DNA of 33,210 bases from Brachyspira pilosicoli (GCF_008016535.1 NZ_SAXY01000051.1:1-33210); one strand, 5' to 3'; positions 1-8,496 are shown, counted from the first letter of the stretch. A program made the numbers and translations. Notes: a model not told the origin generated them from the letters alone.

Positions 1-131
1 AGTTCTCAAACGATATAAAATACTTTCTACTCGATATCGAAATCATTTACAAAAGTTAAATACAAGATTTTTTATATTAGCATCAATATATAATTATCAG
101 TTAAAAAATGACTTTTGAAACAAGTCTAATA
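1..131. repeat. Left arm of 131-bp perfect terminal inverted repeat
   Basis: These bases are the exact reverse complement of 33080-33210, and identity is lost at base 132. The arm overlaps the first eight codons of the hsdS reading frame that starts at 108. Frame 2 is open from base 2 to a TGA at 116-118. The other two forward frames are closed by TAA at 16-18 and 57-59. The repeat reaches the window edge, so it may continue outside. Confidence 0.97.
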
Positions 132-878
132 ATACCGCTCCCGCCAATAGAAGTACAAAAGGAGATAGTTCGTATATTAGACACTTTTACAAAATATCAA
201 GATTTATTAAATAGAGAATTAGAATTAAGAAAAAAGCAGTATGAGTATTATAGGGACAAGCTGCTGACTTTTGACGACGAGGTAGAATATAAATTTTTAG
301 GAGAAGTTTGTAATGTGCAATCTGGAGGCACTCCATTAAAGACTAAAGTAGAATATTGGGAAAATGGAAATATAAAATGGCTTGGCTCTGGTGTTTGTGA
401 AAACCAAAAAACAGTAAATGAGATTACTAACTATATTAGTGAATCAGGTTTAGAAAAATCATCAGCCAAATTAATGAAAAAAGATACTACTTTAATTGCA
501 TTAGTTGGTGCTACAATAGGTAAAGTTGCTTTTCTTCCATTTGAAGCAGCAATAAATCAAAATATAGCAGGTGTATATCCAATAGATATTAATAAACTTA
601 ATCCTTCATTTGTTTATTACATATGTACAACCTATTATAAAGATTTTATAAGTTTAGGTAATGGCAAATTAACAATGGCAAATTTATCTTTTGTAAGAAA
701 TTTAAAAATCCCAGTACCGCCGTTGGAGGAGCAGGAACGTATCGTAAACATATTAGACAAGTTTGATGCTTTGTGTAATGACATCACTAGGGGGCTGCCT
801 GCTGAGATTGAGATGCGTAAAAAGCAGTACGAGTATTATAGAGATAAATTACTTACTTTTAAGGAGAAGAATAAATAA
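108..878 (+). CDS. hsdS: Type I restriction-modification specificity subunit HsdS, C-terminal part
   Basis: HsdS supplies DNA target recognition for a type I restriction-modification complex (HsdR, HsdM, HsdS). The 256 residues cover only about 60% of a usual subunit. Residues 8-55 are the end of the first half and the central conserved helix (IIPLPPIEVQKEIV, then RKKQYEYYRDKLLTF at 41-55). Residues about 60-200 are one complete target-recognition domain (SGGTP at 72-76, VGATIGK at 133-139). Residues 201-251 repeat the conserved part (IPVPPLEEQERIV, then RKKQYEYYRDKLLTF again at 237-251). The first recognition domain is missing. The ATG at 108 lies inside the terminal inverted repeat and has no Shine-Dalgarno sequence, so it is probably not a natural start. 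The real N-terminal half should lie outside the window, possibly joined through frame 2 with a one-base shift at the A6 run 103-108. The family call is firm; whether the gene is intact is not. Confidence 0.85.
   Translation: MTFETSLIIPLPPIEVQKEIVRILDTFTKYQDLLNRELELRKKQYEYYRDKLLTFDDEVEYKFLGEVCNVQSGGTPLKTKVEYWENGNIKWLGSGVCENQKTVNEITNYISESGLEKSSAKLMKKDTTLIALVGATIGKVAFLPFEAAINQNIAGVYPIDINKLNPSFVYYICTTYYKDFISLGNGKLTMANLSFVRNLKIPVPPLEEQERIVNILDKFDALCNDITRGLPAEIEMRKKQYEYYRDKLLTFKEKNK
228..272 (+). repeat. hsdS conserved-region direct repeat, copy 1
   Basis: This stretch encodes RKKQYEYYRDKLLTF. It recurs with a few silent differences at 816-860 as the second conserved region of the same gene. Such paired repeats are normal in HsdS and are known substrates for domain shuffling in that family. 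Confidence 0.8.
816..860 (+). repeat. hsdS conserved-region direct repeat, copy 2
   Basis: Second copy of the segment at 228-272. It encodes the same 15 residues at the C-terminal end of the subunit, after the recognition domain. Confidence 0.8.
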
Positions 879-900
879 TTGTGAATGAAAAATCACTCCC

Positions 901-1018
901 CCGCACGTTTAGAGTGCTATGATTAAAGCAGAGCATTGTCGTGCGGCAAGGTGGTACAGCTCGTACCACCGCACGCGTAGAGGGTTATAATTAAAGCATA
1001 GCATTACCGTGCGGCAAG
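901..1018. repeat. Two 50-bp GC-rich direct repeats with CCGCACG/CGTGCGG ends
   Basis: Units 901-950 and 969-1018 share most bases. Each opens with CCGCACG and closes with CGTGCGGCAAG, so each unit has short terminal inverted repeats and could fold as a hairpin. Between them, and again at 1036-1049, lies a small palindrome, GGTACAGCTCGTACC. The block is far more GC-rich than its surroundings. It lies between the end of hsdS and the terminator of the LysM operon, and I see no open reading frame of note in it. Confidence 0.8.
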
Positions 1019-1049
1019 CCCCTACGGCGAGTATTGGTACAGCTCGTAC

Positions 1050-1090
1050 AAAAAAGGCCATACATATTAAATGCATGACCTTTTGTATTT
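1050..1090 (-). terminator. Rho-independent terminator of the LysM operon, possibly bidirectional
   Basis: On the minus strand AAAAGGTCATGCAT pairs with ATGTATGGCCTTTT, with two G-T pairs, and a T run follows. It begins about 15 bases after the LysM stop codon. The plus strand also ends in a T-rich run, so it may stop hsdS transcripts as well. Confidence 0.75.
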
Positions 1091-1104
1091 TATAAGTTTA
1101 TTTC

Positions 1105-2790
1105 TTACTGTTGTGCTTGAGTAGTGTTATTTTGCTGTCTTAACTGCATAACCTCATCATAAGTTAAATACTCTAAATCAGGGTTATATTGACCGCTTCT
1201 CTCTTCACCGTTAAGACTAGGTATTATTAATCTTTGACCAGGAAGTATTAAATCAGGGTTGTCAGGATCTCTAAGTATATTTCTATTAGCTTCATATATT
1301 CTGTACCATTCTATAGGGTTATTGTATATGTAGCTGTATCCTGCAATTCTCCATAAAGCATCAGTTAGAGGTACTCTTCTTACAACAACATAATATTGAG
1401 GCAATACAGTAACTTTTCCTTCTGTATTAACTTCCTGACCAGTAGCAGCATCAATGATTTGACCAGTTTCATTTCCTCCAATGTCTCCCGGTATCACTTG
1501 TCCGTCAAGAGGTCCTCTCTCTTCTATAGCATTCATAGCTAAATTAGCTTCCTGCATTTTCTGATTAGCTAAAGTATAATCATTATTGTTTAGAGCATCT
1601 TCAGCTTCCTGAATTGTTTTAGATAGATTTTGCTCTTCTTCGCTGTCTTTTGTCAAATAACCTTCGCTTATAAGTCTGTCTCTTCTTGCTTTTAATTGCT
1701 CTAAATTTTTAACAGCTTCTTCTTTTTTCAACTGATTAGCAGTGTTTAATATATTATCCATAGTTTTAGAAGCTTCTAAAGCTTTATCGCTTGCAGTTTT
1801 AGGGGTGTTTTGTAAAGCATTATTAGCATCAGTTAAAAGTTTTGATACATTTCTATCATTATCATCGCCTTTAGCTATTACTTCATCATTAACTAAATTA
1901 TTATATTTATTTTGTGCATCTTCTATGTCTTTCTTAGCTTTTGCTATTGCATCTGCTTTCGCTTTAGCTTCTGCTTCAGCCTTTGCTTTAGCAGCAGCGG
2001 CAGCCTTTGCTTTAGCCTCTGCCTCCGCCTTTGCCTTAGCAGCAGCCTTTGCTTTAGCTTCAGCCGCTGCTTTTGCTTTAGCATCTGCTATAGCTTTGTT
2101 AATGCCAGCTAATGCAGCTGATACATTCTGCTGAACGCTTGCAAAGTTGTCATTACTAAGAGCCGCATCAGCTCTAGTTAAAGCACCATTAATATTTCTA
2201 TCATTAGCATCGCCTGCTTTTACACTTTTACCTAATTCTGCTTTATATTTGTTTCTAGCATCATTAATAGATTTTGAAGCTATTGCTCTTTCTCTATTAA
2301 GATAACCTTCTTTAACACTGTTAGCAGCCTCTAAAGCATTATTGAAAGAATTAAATACTGTTGTAAATGTGTTTGAAGAAGCAGTAAACTCTTCATCTGT
2401 AGGAGGAGTCTCTGGTTCTGGAGGAAGTGTATTTATAGCATTATTGCCCTCTTCAAAAAATTTAAGAGCCTCTTGATATTTTGTTTTAAATTCATTATCA
2501 GCAGAAGCACCTAATTGTTCTATTTCGTTAATAGTGCTGCTTGCATCATTTTTTGCTTTAGCTATTCTTAAAGTCATTAATCTATAAAATAATGATACAG
2601 TAGTTTTATCTATAGAATCAGAAGCCTCTTGTGATTTATCATAAGACTTTTGATATTCTCCATTATTTTGCAAAGTTTCGGCTTCTCCAGTAATTCTAGC
2701 TGCATCATCATAAGTTTGAGCAGGTAATACGCTAAAACTAAAAGAGATTAAAGCTATATAAGCTACGATTTTTTTTATTAAAGTACTCAT
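1105..2790 (-). CDS. Exported LysM-domain protein with three helical repeats
   Basis: A signal peptide is visible at residues 1-24 (MSTLIKKIVAYIALISFSFS, then VLPAQ), so the protein is exported. The body is helical. Three related blocks of about 60 residues, near 168-230, 287-350 and 362-420, share a pattern of D/N-rich turns and a final run of small residues. Between blocks 1 and 2 lies a long Ala/Lys/Glu low-complexity helix (about 231-286). Residues 466-525 form a LysM-like peptidoglycan-binding domain (YYVVVRRVPLTDALWRIAGY, ending PGQRLIIPS). It is the second gene after the lipoprotein at 2819-3439, 28 bases downstream, and the two are presumably co-transcribed. The pair probably bridges the peptidoglycan and a membrane. 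LysM is the only domain I can name; the helical part is unassigned. Confidence 0.85.
   Translation of the reverse strand: MSTLIKKIVAYIALISFSFSVLPAQTYDDAARITGEAETLQNNGEYQKSYDKSQEASDSIDKTTVSLFYRLMTLRIAKAKNDASSTINEIEQLGASADNEFKTKYQEALKFFEEGNNAINTLPPEPETPPTDEEFTASSNTFTTVFNSFNNALEAANSVKEGYLNRERAIASKSINDARNKYKAELGKSVKAGDANDRNINGALTRADAALSNDNFASVQQNVSAALAGINKAIADAKAKAAAEAKAKAAAKAKAEAEAKAKAAAAAKAKAEAEAKAKADAIAKAKKDIEDAQNKYNNLVNDEVIAKGDDNDRNVSKLLTDANNALQNTPKTASDKALEASKTMDNILNTANQLKKEEAVKNLEQLKARRDRLISEGYLTKDSEEEQNLSKTIQEAEDALNNNDYTLANQKMQEANLAMNAIEERGPLDGQVIPGDIGGNETGQIIDAATGQEVNTEGKVTVLPQYYVVVRRVPLTDALWRIAGYSYIYNNPIEWYRIYEANRNILRDPDNPDLILPGQRLIIPSLNGEERSGQYNPDLEYLTYDEVMQLRQQNNTTQAQQ
1938..2095 (-). 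repeat. Low-complexity Ala/Lys/Glu codon repeat inside the LysM gene
   Basis: Degenerate tandem GCA/GCT-AAA/GAA codons encode the alanine-rich helix. The tract also opens long alanine- or serine-rich shadow frames on the opposite strand. It is a plausible site of length variation between strains. Confidence 0.7.
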
Positions 2791-2818
2791 TTTTCTTTTA
2801 TACTCCTTAAATTAAAAA

Positions 2819-3439
2819 TTAGCTTTGTTGCTCTTGCTCTAAAGTTTCAAGCTCTTTTACCATAGCTTCAAGTTCAGCTAAACGCTCTTTTACTTTAGTT
2901 AAAGCTTCATCACTTTTATCAAATTGTTCTTTTGTTTTATTATATAAAGCTAAATAAGCTTCTTTTGCTGTATAAAGTTTATCTACTAATACTCTGTAAT
3001 CTTTAGTTTCAGCAGTATACATAGCGTTTGCTTCATTATATATTGCTTCTGCCTGAGCATACTCTTCACCATACATAACATTAGCTTTTATTTCACTAGC
3101 ATTAGTATAATTTTCATCAGTTTGTTTTTTTAGTATTTCAGAATAAGGCGGTAAACCTTTATCTAAAACTAAATTATAATTTGTTTCAGCTGTGAGAAGA
3201 AGTTCTTTAGCCTTTTCTGCTTCTTCTTTATTTTCTGCCTTCATAATGATATCAGCCTCTGCATAACCTTGTTCAGCGATATCATAATCATTTTGAGCAA
3301 AAGTTTTAATTTCAGTATACTTGTTTACAGTTTCTCTTAAAGCAGTAACTCTCTCATAATCTTTTGTAGGAAGCCCTCCGCAAGACATTACAAAGAAAGA
3401 TAATGCTATTATTAGAGCCTTTTTACCTTCTAAACTCAT
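2819..3439 (-). CDS. Helical lipoprotein, upstream partner of the LysM protein
   Basis: The N-terminus MSLEGKKALIIALSFFVMSC carries a lipobox (FVMSC), with the lipidated cysteine at residue 20. The remaining 186 residues are almost entirely helical, rich in A, E, K and Y, with spacing like TPR or DUF4398 lipoproteins (YDIAEQGYAEAD, AEKAKELLLTAETNY). It ends in a coiled-coil tail. A strong Shine-Dalgarno, AGGAGG, precedes the ATG. It is first in a two-gene minus-strand operon with the LysM protein, which suggests a role in cell-envelope structure. The exact function is unknown. Confidence 0.8.
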   Translation of the reverse strand: MSLEGKKALIIALSFFVMSCGGLPTKDYERVTALRETVNKYTEIKTFAQNDYDIAEQGYAEADIIMKAENKEEAEKAKELLLTAETNYNLVLDKGLPPYSEILKKQTDENYTNASEIKANVMYGEEYAQAEAIYNEANAMYTAETKDYRVLVDKLYTAKEAYLALYNKTKEQFDKSDEALTKVKERLAELEAMVKELETLEQEQQS

Positions 3440-3503
3440 ATTAATATAATTCCTCCTGTTTTTTAATTATATATAAAAATACAAAAAATAATATGTCAAC
3501 AAC

Positions 3504-3531
3504 ATTATCGCTTAAATAATTAAAAAGTCAA
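3504..3531 (-). promoter_or_regulatory. Probable sigma70 promoter of the lipoprotein/LysM operon
   Basis: On the minus strand TTGACT (3526-3531) is followed after 16 bases by GATAAT (3504-3509), giving a leader of roughly 60 bases. A TTGACA at 3494-3499 lies nearby, but it has no -10 at a normal distance. Confidence 0.5.
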
Positions 3532-3671
3532 GTTATTTTAATTATAGAATGCACACAATAAAATTATAATAATAGTAAAACCTACTATATATTAAAATAG
3601 TTTATAAATAAAAAAGTAAAATTGATTAGATTATAAACTATTAAAAATATTAAATGTTTTAAAAATAATAC

Positions 3672-3699
3672 TTGCATTTTATTTATTATATAGTATAAT
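3672..3699 (+). promoter_or_regulatory. Promoter of tRNA-Thr
   Basis: TTGCAT (3672-3677), 16 bases, TATAAT (3694-3699). It ends 14 bases before the tRNA. Confidence 0.7.
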
Positions 3700-3713
3700 A
3701 AATAAATCATTTT

Positions 3714-3786
3714 GCTGGTGTAGCTCAATTGGCAGAGCAGCTGATTTGTAATCAGCCGGTTGCGGGTTCAAGTCCCATCACCAGCT
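3714..3786 (+). tRNA. tRNA-Thr (anticodon TGT)
   Basis: Acceptor arms GCTGGTG and CACCAGC pair perfectly. The anticodon stem GCTGA/TCAGC holds the loop TTTGTAA with TGT at 3747-3749. The T arm contains GGTTCAAGTCC. No CCA is encoded. Confidence 0.96.
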
Positions 3787-3882
3787 CATCTTTTTTAACG
3801 CTCAATTTTTTCATATTAATAAATCTGTTTTTCTTTTCGATAATTATTTTATATATTTTTAATATCTTCTTGGGATAATGTT

Positions 3883-4920
3883 ATGGCAAATCTTAAATTA
3901 AAAGACTTAATCAAAAAAAATAATTTCTTTGTAATCGCAGAATCAGGCTCTAATCATGAAGGCTCTATAGAGGATGCTATTAAATTAATTAGAGAAGCCT
4001 CTAAGGCTGGAGCTAATGCTGTGAAGTTTCAAAGCTTTACTTCAAAAACTCTATTTGCACAAAAAGAATATACTAAAATACTTAAAATACCGGAAAATGC
4101 ATTAGATAATGTTGATGATATAGTATTAAAAAAAGAGTGGTATGAAACTCTATATAAAGAAGCTAATAAAAATAAAATTATTTTAATGAGTACTCCTTTT
4201 TCTGTTGAGGCTGTAGATGATATGAATAAATATGTGCCTATATACAAAATAGCTTCTTGCGATATAGATAATATTCCTCTTCTAAGAAAAGTTGCTTCTA
4301 CAAAAAAACCTGTAATACTTTCCACTGGTTTGGCTGCAAATAAAGATATAAAAAATGCTTTAAAAATTTTAAAAAATAATGAGGCAGCTTTGCTTCATTG
4401 TTCTGTGGAATATCCTACACCTTTAGAAAATGCTAGATTAAATAGAATAACTGTTATGAATAAACTCTTCAAAAAAAATATTATAGGCTATTCTGACCAT
4501 ACTATAGGTATAGATGCTCCTATTATAGCCTACAGTCTTGGTGCTAAAATAATAGAGAAACATTTCACAATTACACCGGAAAAAAAATCAGGCGACCATA
4601 TAATAAGTTTAGATACTAATTCTATGAAAGAGATGATTTCTAAATTAAAAGACACTAATAAAATGCTTGGCGGAAATGATGCTCTAAAGACTGATAAAAA
4701 AATGAGTAAGCAGGAGAAAAAAGAGCTTGTTTATGCTAAGAGGGGTATATATCTTAATCATAGCATGCTTAAAAATGAAGTGATAACTGAAAAAGATTTA
4801 GTAACTTTAAGGCCATGTGTGGGAATATCTGCTAAAGATTATGATAAAGTTGTTGGTAAAAAATTAAAAATTGATAAGAAATCATTTACGGCATTAAATT
4901 TAAAAGATTTAAAAAAATAG
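3883..4920 (+). CDS. neuB: N-acetylneuraminate / pseudaminate synthase family protein
   Basis: NeuB-family enzymes condense phosphoenolpyruvate with an N-acyl amino sugar in the cytoplasm to make a nonulosonic (sialic-type) acid for surface glycans. The 345 residues match the family length. The TIM-barrel part shows IAESGSNHEG, AGANAVKFQSF, MSTPFSVEAVDDM, KIASCDIDN, LSTGLA, LLHCSVEYPTP and GYSDHT (about residue 205). Residues about 285-345 form the C-terminal antifreeze-like/SAF domain (RGIYLNHSML, VITEKDLVTLRPCVGISAKD). The ATG at 3883 begins MANLKLKDLIKK. The next gene starts at 5013 behind its own promoter. I cannot tell from sequence whether the product is neuraminic, legionaminic or pseudaminic acid. 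The matching cytidylyltransferase is not in this window. Confidence 0.85.
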   Translation: MANLKLKDLIKKNNFFVIAESGSNHEGSIEDAIKLIREASKAGANAVKFQSFTSKTLFAQKEYTKILKIPENALDNVDDIVLKKEWYETLYKEANKNKIILMSTPFSVEAVDDMNKYVPIYKIASCDIDNIPLLRKVASTKKPVILSTGLAANKDIKNALKILKNNEAALLHCSVEYPTPLENARLNRITVMNKLFKKNIIGYSDHTIGIDAPIIAYSLGAKIIEKHFTITPEKKSGDHIISLDTNSMKEMISKLKDTNKMLGGNDALKTDKKMSKQEKKELVYAKRGIYLNHSMLKNEVITEKDLVTLRPCVGISAKDYDKVVGKKLKIDKKSFTALNLKDLKK

Positions 4921-4942
4921 CAATAAAGTAAACATAATTTAT

Positions 4943-4970
4943 TTGATTTAATTCTTCAATATAGTATAAT
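4943..4970 (+). promoter_or_regulatory. Promoter of the exported protein gene
   Basis: TTGATT (4943-4948), 16 bases, TATAAT (4965-4970), about 43 bases before the ATG at 5013. Confidence 0.6.
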
Positions 4971-5012
4971 AATAAAAAAAGTATAATAATAAAAAAGTTG
5001 GAGAATAAAAAA

Positions 5013-5900
5013 ATGAAAAAATTGCTAGCAATATCTTTGTTCATATCTATGAGCATTGCTCTTCATGCATATGAAACTATACCTTATATGTTTAACAATA
5101 GTGTGCCTTATGGTGTATCTCCTGACGAAGTAAATCAAATACTTATGTCTAATAATTTTATAACAGCAGAAGGTCAGGCGGTAAGCGGTACTTTTTATAT
5201 ATCTTCATATCCTGATCCTGATTTAGCTTGGTATAATCCTCAAACTTTGAAATGGGTTAATATAAAATTTACTACTAATGATATGTCTGATTTATTTAAG
5301 AGAGATTTAAATCTTTTATATTTTAATTATAAATTAGACGGAGAGTTTAAATGTATGACTATAACTTCAGAAAATTTATCTGAAGACAGCACTTTAGCAG
5401 GAAAAAATACTAAATGGGTTTATAAATTCTTCTTCCATAATGATGAGTTATTTGCAGTAAGTTCCCGCTATCAAGGAGATGGTGCTTTAGAACAATATAA
5501 GCAAAGAAATCCTGATAATGAATATGCCAATCCTGGATATGTTATGTCTTCAGCTTTATTTAATAGAACTTTAGATGGATTCAAATTAAAATATGGCGGA
5601 TTTAATAATAGTCTTGTAAGAACTTTAGATGATTTTACTTCTATGTATTATGGAAATTATATTAATAGACAAGCTGATACTTCTTTATCTGTATTTTATG
5701 CAAAGTATGCTATGAGAAATATTAATTTTGTTGCTTCTTATGTTGATAATTATAGAATGAGACCTATTTATTATAGATTCCAAAATAAGGTTTATGAGGA
5801 TATAAATGATATAACAGATGTTCCTGTTGGAATACCGCTTGAAGTAAAACAAATAAAAGAAGAAGACAATAATCAGGCAGCAACTGAAAATAATCAGTAA
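5013..5900 (+). CDS. Exported protein of unknown function
   Basis: I choose the ATG at 5013 rather than an upstream TTG at 4998, because TTGGAG (4998-5003) is the ribosome-binding site and the protein then starts with a clean signal peptide (MKKLLAISLFISMSIALHA, cleavage before YETIP). The 295-residue product has no further membrane segment and no lipobox. It is rich in Tyr, Asn and aromatic residues, like a beta-rich periplasmic or surface domain, and it ends in a short charged, Gln/Asn-rich tail. I do not recognise the family. It has its own promoter and terminator, so it is a single-gene unit between two glycan genes. Confidence 0.8.
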   Translation: MKKLLAISLFISMSIALHAYETIPYMFNNSVPYGVSPDEVNQILMSNNFITAEGQAVSGTFYISSYPDPDLAWYNPQTLKWVNIKFTTNDMSDLFKRDLNLLYFNYKLDGEFKCMTITSENLSEDSTLAGKNTKWVYKFFFHNDELFAVSSRYQGDGALEQYKQRNPDNEYANPGYVMSSALFNRTLDGFKLKYGGFNNSLVRTLDDFTSMYYGNYINRQADTSLSVFYAKYAMRNINFVASYVDNYRMRPIYYRFQNKVYEDINDITDVPVGIPLEVKQIKEEDNNQAATENNQ

Positions 5901-5916
5901 TTTAAATCAATAATAT

Positions 5917-5949
5917 AAAAAGGAGGCTAAAATATAGCCTCCTTTTTTA
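5917..5949 (+). terminator. Rho-independent terminator
   Basis: AAAAAGGAGGCT, a 7-base loop, then AGCCTCCTTTTTT: a perfect stem ending in a T run, 16 bases after the stop codon at 5900. Confidence 0.92.
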
Positions 5950-6062
5950 TGTTTTATAAATTAATATGAGATTTTATTAAATAAAATTAAATTAATTTAG
6001 ACTTATTGAAAAATATAGAAATATCATATATCATATATTATAATTTTTTAAGGGAAAATATT

Positions 6063-7001
6063 ATGAAAAGAATAATTGTAACAGGCGGAGCTGGATTTTT
6101 AGGTTCTCATTTATGTGAGAGATTATTAAAAGAAGGAAATTATGTTGTATCAATAGATAATTTCTTTACAGGTGCAAAAGAAAATATAAAACATTTATTA
6201 GATAATAAAAACTTTGAAAGTATTAGGCATGATATAACAGAACCTATACATATAGAATGCGATGAAATATATAATTTTGCATGTCCTGCTTCTCCAATAC
6301 ATTATCAAAGAAACCCATTGCATACTTTTAAAACTAATGTATTTGGTATACTTAATATGCTTGAGTTAGCAAGAAATTGCAATGCTAGAATACTTCAAGC
6401 CTCTACTAGTGAAGTGTATGGAGATCCATTAGAACATCCGCAGAAAGAGAGCTATTGGGGGCATGTAAATCCTAATGGTATAAGAAGCTGTTATGATGAG
6501 GGAAAAAGATGTGCTGAAACTTTAATGATGGATTATCATAGACAATACAATACCGATATAAAAATTATAAGAATATTTAATACATATGGACCTAGAATGA
6601 ATGAAAATGACGGAAGGGTGGTTTCAAACTTTGTTATACAGGCATTACAAAATATTGATATAACTGTTTATGGAGATGGAAGTCAGACTAGAAGTTTTTG
6701 CTATTGTGATGATTTAATAGATGGTACTATAAAAATGATGAACAGTGAAAACTTTATTGGACCTGTAAATTTGGGCAATCCTTATGAAATGACAGTTTTA
6801 GAATTTGCTAAAAAAATAATAGAAATGACTAATTCAAAATCAAAAATAATATTTAAAGAACTTCCTAAAGATGATCCTATAAAAAGGCAGCCTAATATTA
6901 GTTTGGCTAAAGAAAAACTTAATTGGCAGCCTAACTATAAATTAGAAGAAGGCTTAAAAAAGACAATAGAATATTTTGATAATTATTTAAAAAGTAAATA
7001 A
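6063..7001 (+). CDS. UDP-glucuronate decarboxylase-like NAD-dependent SDR
   Basis: This extended short-chain dehydrogenase most resembles UDP-glucuronate decarboxylases (UDP-xylose synthases), which make pentose sugar nucleotides for surface glycans. The N-terminus has the nucleotide-binding motif [26 protein letters not shown] is typical of this subfamily. [14 protein letters not shown] supplies the catalytic Ser/Glu region, and the YDEGK motif supplies Tyr and Lys. [10 protein letters not shown] and [11 protein letters not shown] are the substrate-binding signatures. I start at the ATG at 6063, preceded by AAGGGAAAATATT. The frame extends upstream to 6006, but that part looks non-coding. 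The length of 312 residues is normal. A different UDP-sugar epimerase or decarboxylase activity cannot be excluded. Confidence 0.85.
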   Translation: MKRIIVTGGAGFLGSHLCERLLKEGNYVVSIDNFFTGAKENIKHLLDNKNFESIRHDITEPIHIECDEIYNFACPASPIHYQRNPLHTFKTNVFGILNMLELARNCNARILQASTSEVYGDPLEHPQKESYWGHVNPNGIRSCYDEGKRCAETLMMDYHRQYNTDIKIIRIFNTYGPRMNENDGRVVSNFVIQALQNIDITVYGDGSQTRSFCYCDDLIDGTIKMMNSENFIGPVNLGNPYEMTVLEFAKKIIEMTNSKSKIIFKELPKDDPIKRQPNISLAKEKLNWQPNYKLEEGLKKTIEYFDNYLKSK

Positions 7002-7069
7002 TTCATATATATTCTTGAATTTTATTATAAAAATGTTAAAATAAGAAAAAAATGTTTGGATAAACTATT

Positions 7070-7312
7070 ATGGATTTAAATATAGAAGACTTAAAATGTC
7101 AAACATCTATAAATTATGATAAAATACTTTGCAATTGCAAGAATGTATCATATAGGCAGGTCTACAGTGCAATAGCAGCAGATAAACTTACAACTGTAGA
7201 AAGTGTGTCTGAAAAAACTCAGGCATGTACCGGCTGCGGAGGATGTAAAGAAAAAATAGAGCATTTATTAGAATATGTTAAAAAAAATGAATATGCTCCT
7301 TTAAACTTTTAA
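7070..7312 (+). CDS. BFD-like [2Fe-2S]-binding protein
   Basis: This is an 80-residue cytoplasmic protein with the cysteine layout of a BFD-like (bacterioferritin-associated ferredoxin-type) domain: C21-x-C23, then C53-x2-C56 followed by C59 (CNCKNVS, CTGCGGC). Such domains bind one [2Fe-2S] cluster and occur alone or inside nitrite reductase, NifU-like proteins and oxidoreductases. A short GGAT precedes the ATG. Its last four bases overlap, tail to tail, the end of the transporter gene on the other strand. Its electron-transfer partner is not evident here. Confidence 0.8.
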   Translation: MDLNIEDLKCQTSINYDKILCNCKNVSYRQVYSAIAADKLTTVESVSEKTQACTGCGGCKEKIEHLLEYVKKNEYAPLNF

Positions 7313-8496
7313 GCTTTATATTTTTTATCTGCTTCTTCTATTAATCTATTAAATTTTTCTTTAATTAGAGATGTTCTTTTTCTCTGCCACATTAAATATA
7401 TTGCTATACTATAACATATTAGAGAAATTATCATCATAAACAAAAAAGCTATAAAATATGAAAAGTTTGAAGCTAAATATCCAACTATAAAAGGTATTAC
7501 TAAAGCAGCAGCACCTGTTAAACCTTCGTTTATGGCAACATTTGAGCTATCTCTCTCTTGATCGGCTAAAGCATAATATAGCCCAAAGAAATATCCAAAT
7601 CCGCTTACAAATCCTAAAAATGTAAATGATATCAAAAATACCCAAAAGTTATTAGAAATTAAAAGTAAAGTTAAAGCAATAGGAGTAAGCAATCCAACAA
7701 TAGTGAATACTCTCTTTTTTTCTAATATTCTAAAATAGAATGCAGAAAAAAGTGCCCCAAAGGCCATAACTCCAGATAACATTCCAACCAAAAATGTAGC
7801 ACTTCCTTTTGAAAGTCCAACTTCTTTCATTCCATAATCTAAGAACATAAATCTTAATGTATGAAGAACTAAAGCTCCTACAAATATAATAAGCCAGCCT
7901 ATATAAACCTTATATCTTGGAGCTCTCATAAAAGCCTCTTCCCATTTACGTCTAGGTTTAAAATGTAAATGTCTTGATAAATAAAATAATATAAACATCA
8001 AAACACTCATAACTATTACAATAAAAAATCCAATTCTAGAATTAAAGTTATAAACAATACCAGTAACTATAGGTCCCACAGATAAACCCAAAGTCCAAGA
8101 GAATATAAAAAGTCCGCTGCTTATTCTCACAGGCAAATCTTTTGATACATTATCTAATAATGATTGAAAACATACAAAAAATATAGTAGTGTTTGAACCA
8201 TATAAAAAAGAATATAAAAGAGATAATTCATTATTTAAATATATTATAGAAAGCATGCTCAATATTGCCTGCACACAAGATTGAATATATAGTAATCTAG
8301 GATATATTCTTTTTGGTATTTTAAACTTTGAAAAAGTGCTGGCAGAAACCATCATACCCATGCCATAAAATACTGCTAAAAGAGAAATAAAAAAGGCATT
8401 AGCTCCCATTTCCGATGCATTAATAACTAAAACTGTTGAAAATATACTGGAACATAAATAAAGTAAAAAAGGCATTGAATAAACCAATAATATCAT
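7309..8496 (-). CDS. MFS transporter
   Basis: This 395-residue protein is almost wholly hydrophobic, with about twelve membrane segments and a cytoplasmic loop near the middle (SRHLHFKPRRKWEEAFMRAP). It is the shape of a major facilitator permease in the inner membrane. The substrate cannot be read from the sequence. It is divergent from the LysR regulator at 8745, separated by 248 AT-rich bases, the usual layout of a LysR regulator and its target. Its end overlaps the BFD-like gene by four bases. Confidence 0.85.
   Translation of the reverse strand: MILLVYSMPFLLYLCSSIFSTVLVINASEMGANAFFISLLAVFYGMGMMVSASTFSKFKIPKRIYPRLLYIQSCVQAILSMLSIIYLNNELSLLYSFLYGSNTTIFFVCFQSLLDNVSKDLPVRISSGLFIFSWTLGLSVGPIVTGIVYNFNSRIGFFIVIVMSVLMFILFYLSRHLHFKPRRKWEEAFMRAPRYKVYIGWLIIFVGALVLHTLRFMFLDYGMKEVGLSKGSATFLVGMLSGVMAFGALFSAFYFRILEKKRVFTIVGLLTPIALTLLLISNNFWVFLISFTFLGFVSGFGYFFGLYYALADQERDSSNVAINEGLTGAAALVIPFIVGYLASNFSYFIAFLFMMIISLICYSIAIYLMWQRKRTSLIKEKFNRLIEEADKKYKA

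Noticed and set aside
901-1018. CRISPR-like array
   Set aside because: There are only two units, with diverged sequence, an 18-base spacer that is itself a hairpin, and no cas genes nearby.
1742-2134. Plus-strand alanine-rich frame
   Set aside because: It is the opposite strand of the low-complexity Ala/Lys tract in the LysM gene and has no start signals.
6006-6062. Upstream start of the decarboxylase-like SDR
   Set aside because: The added residues are AT-rich leader, and the SDR begins properly at the ATG at 6063 with a ribosome-binding site.
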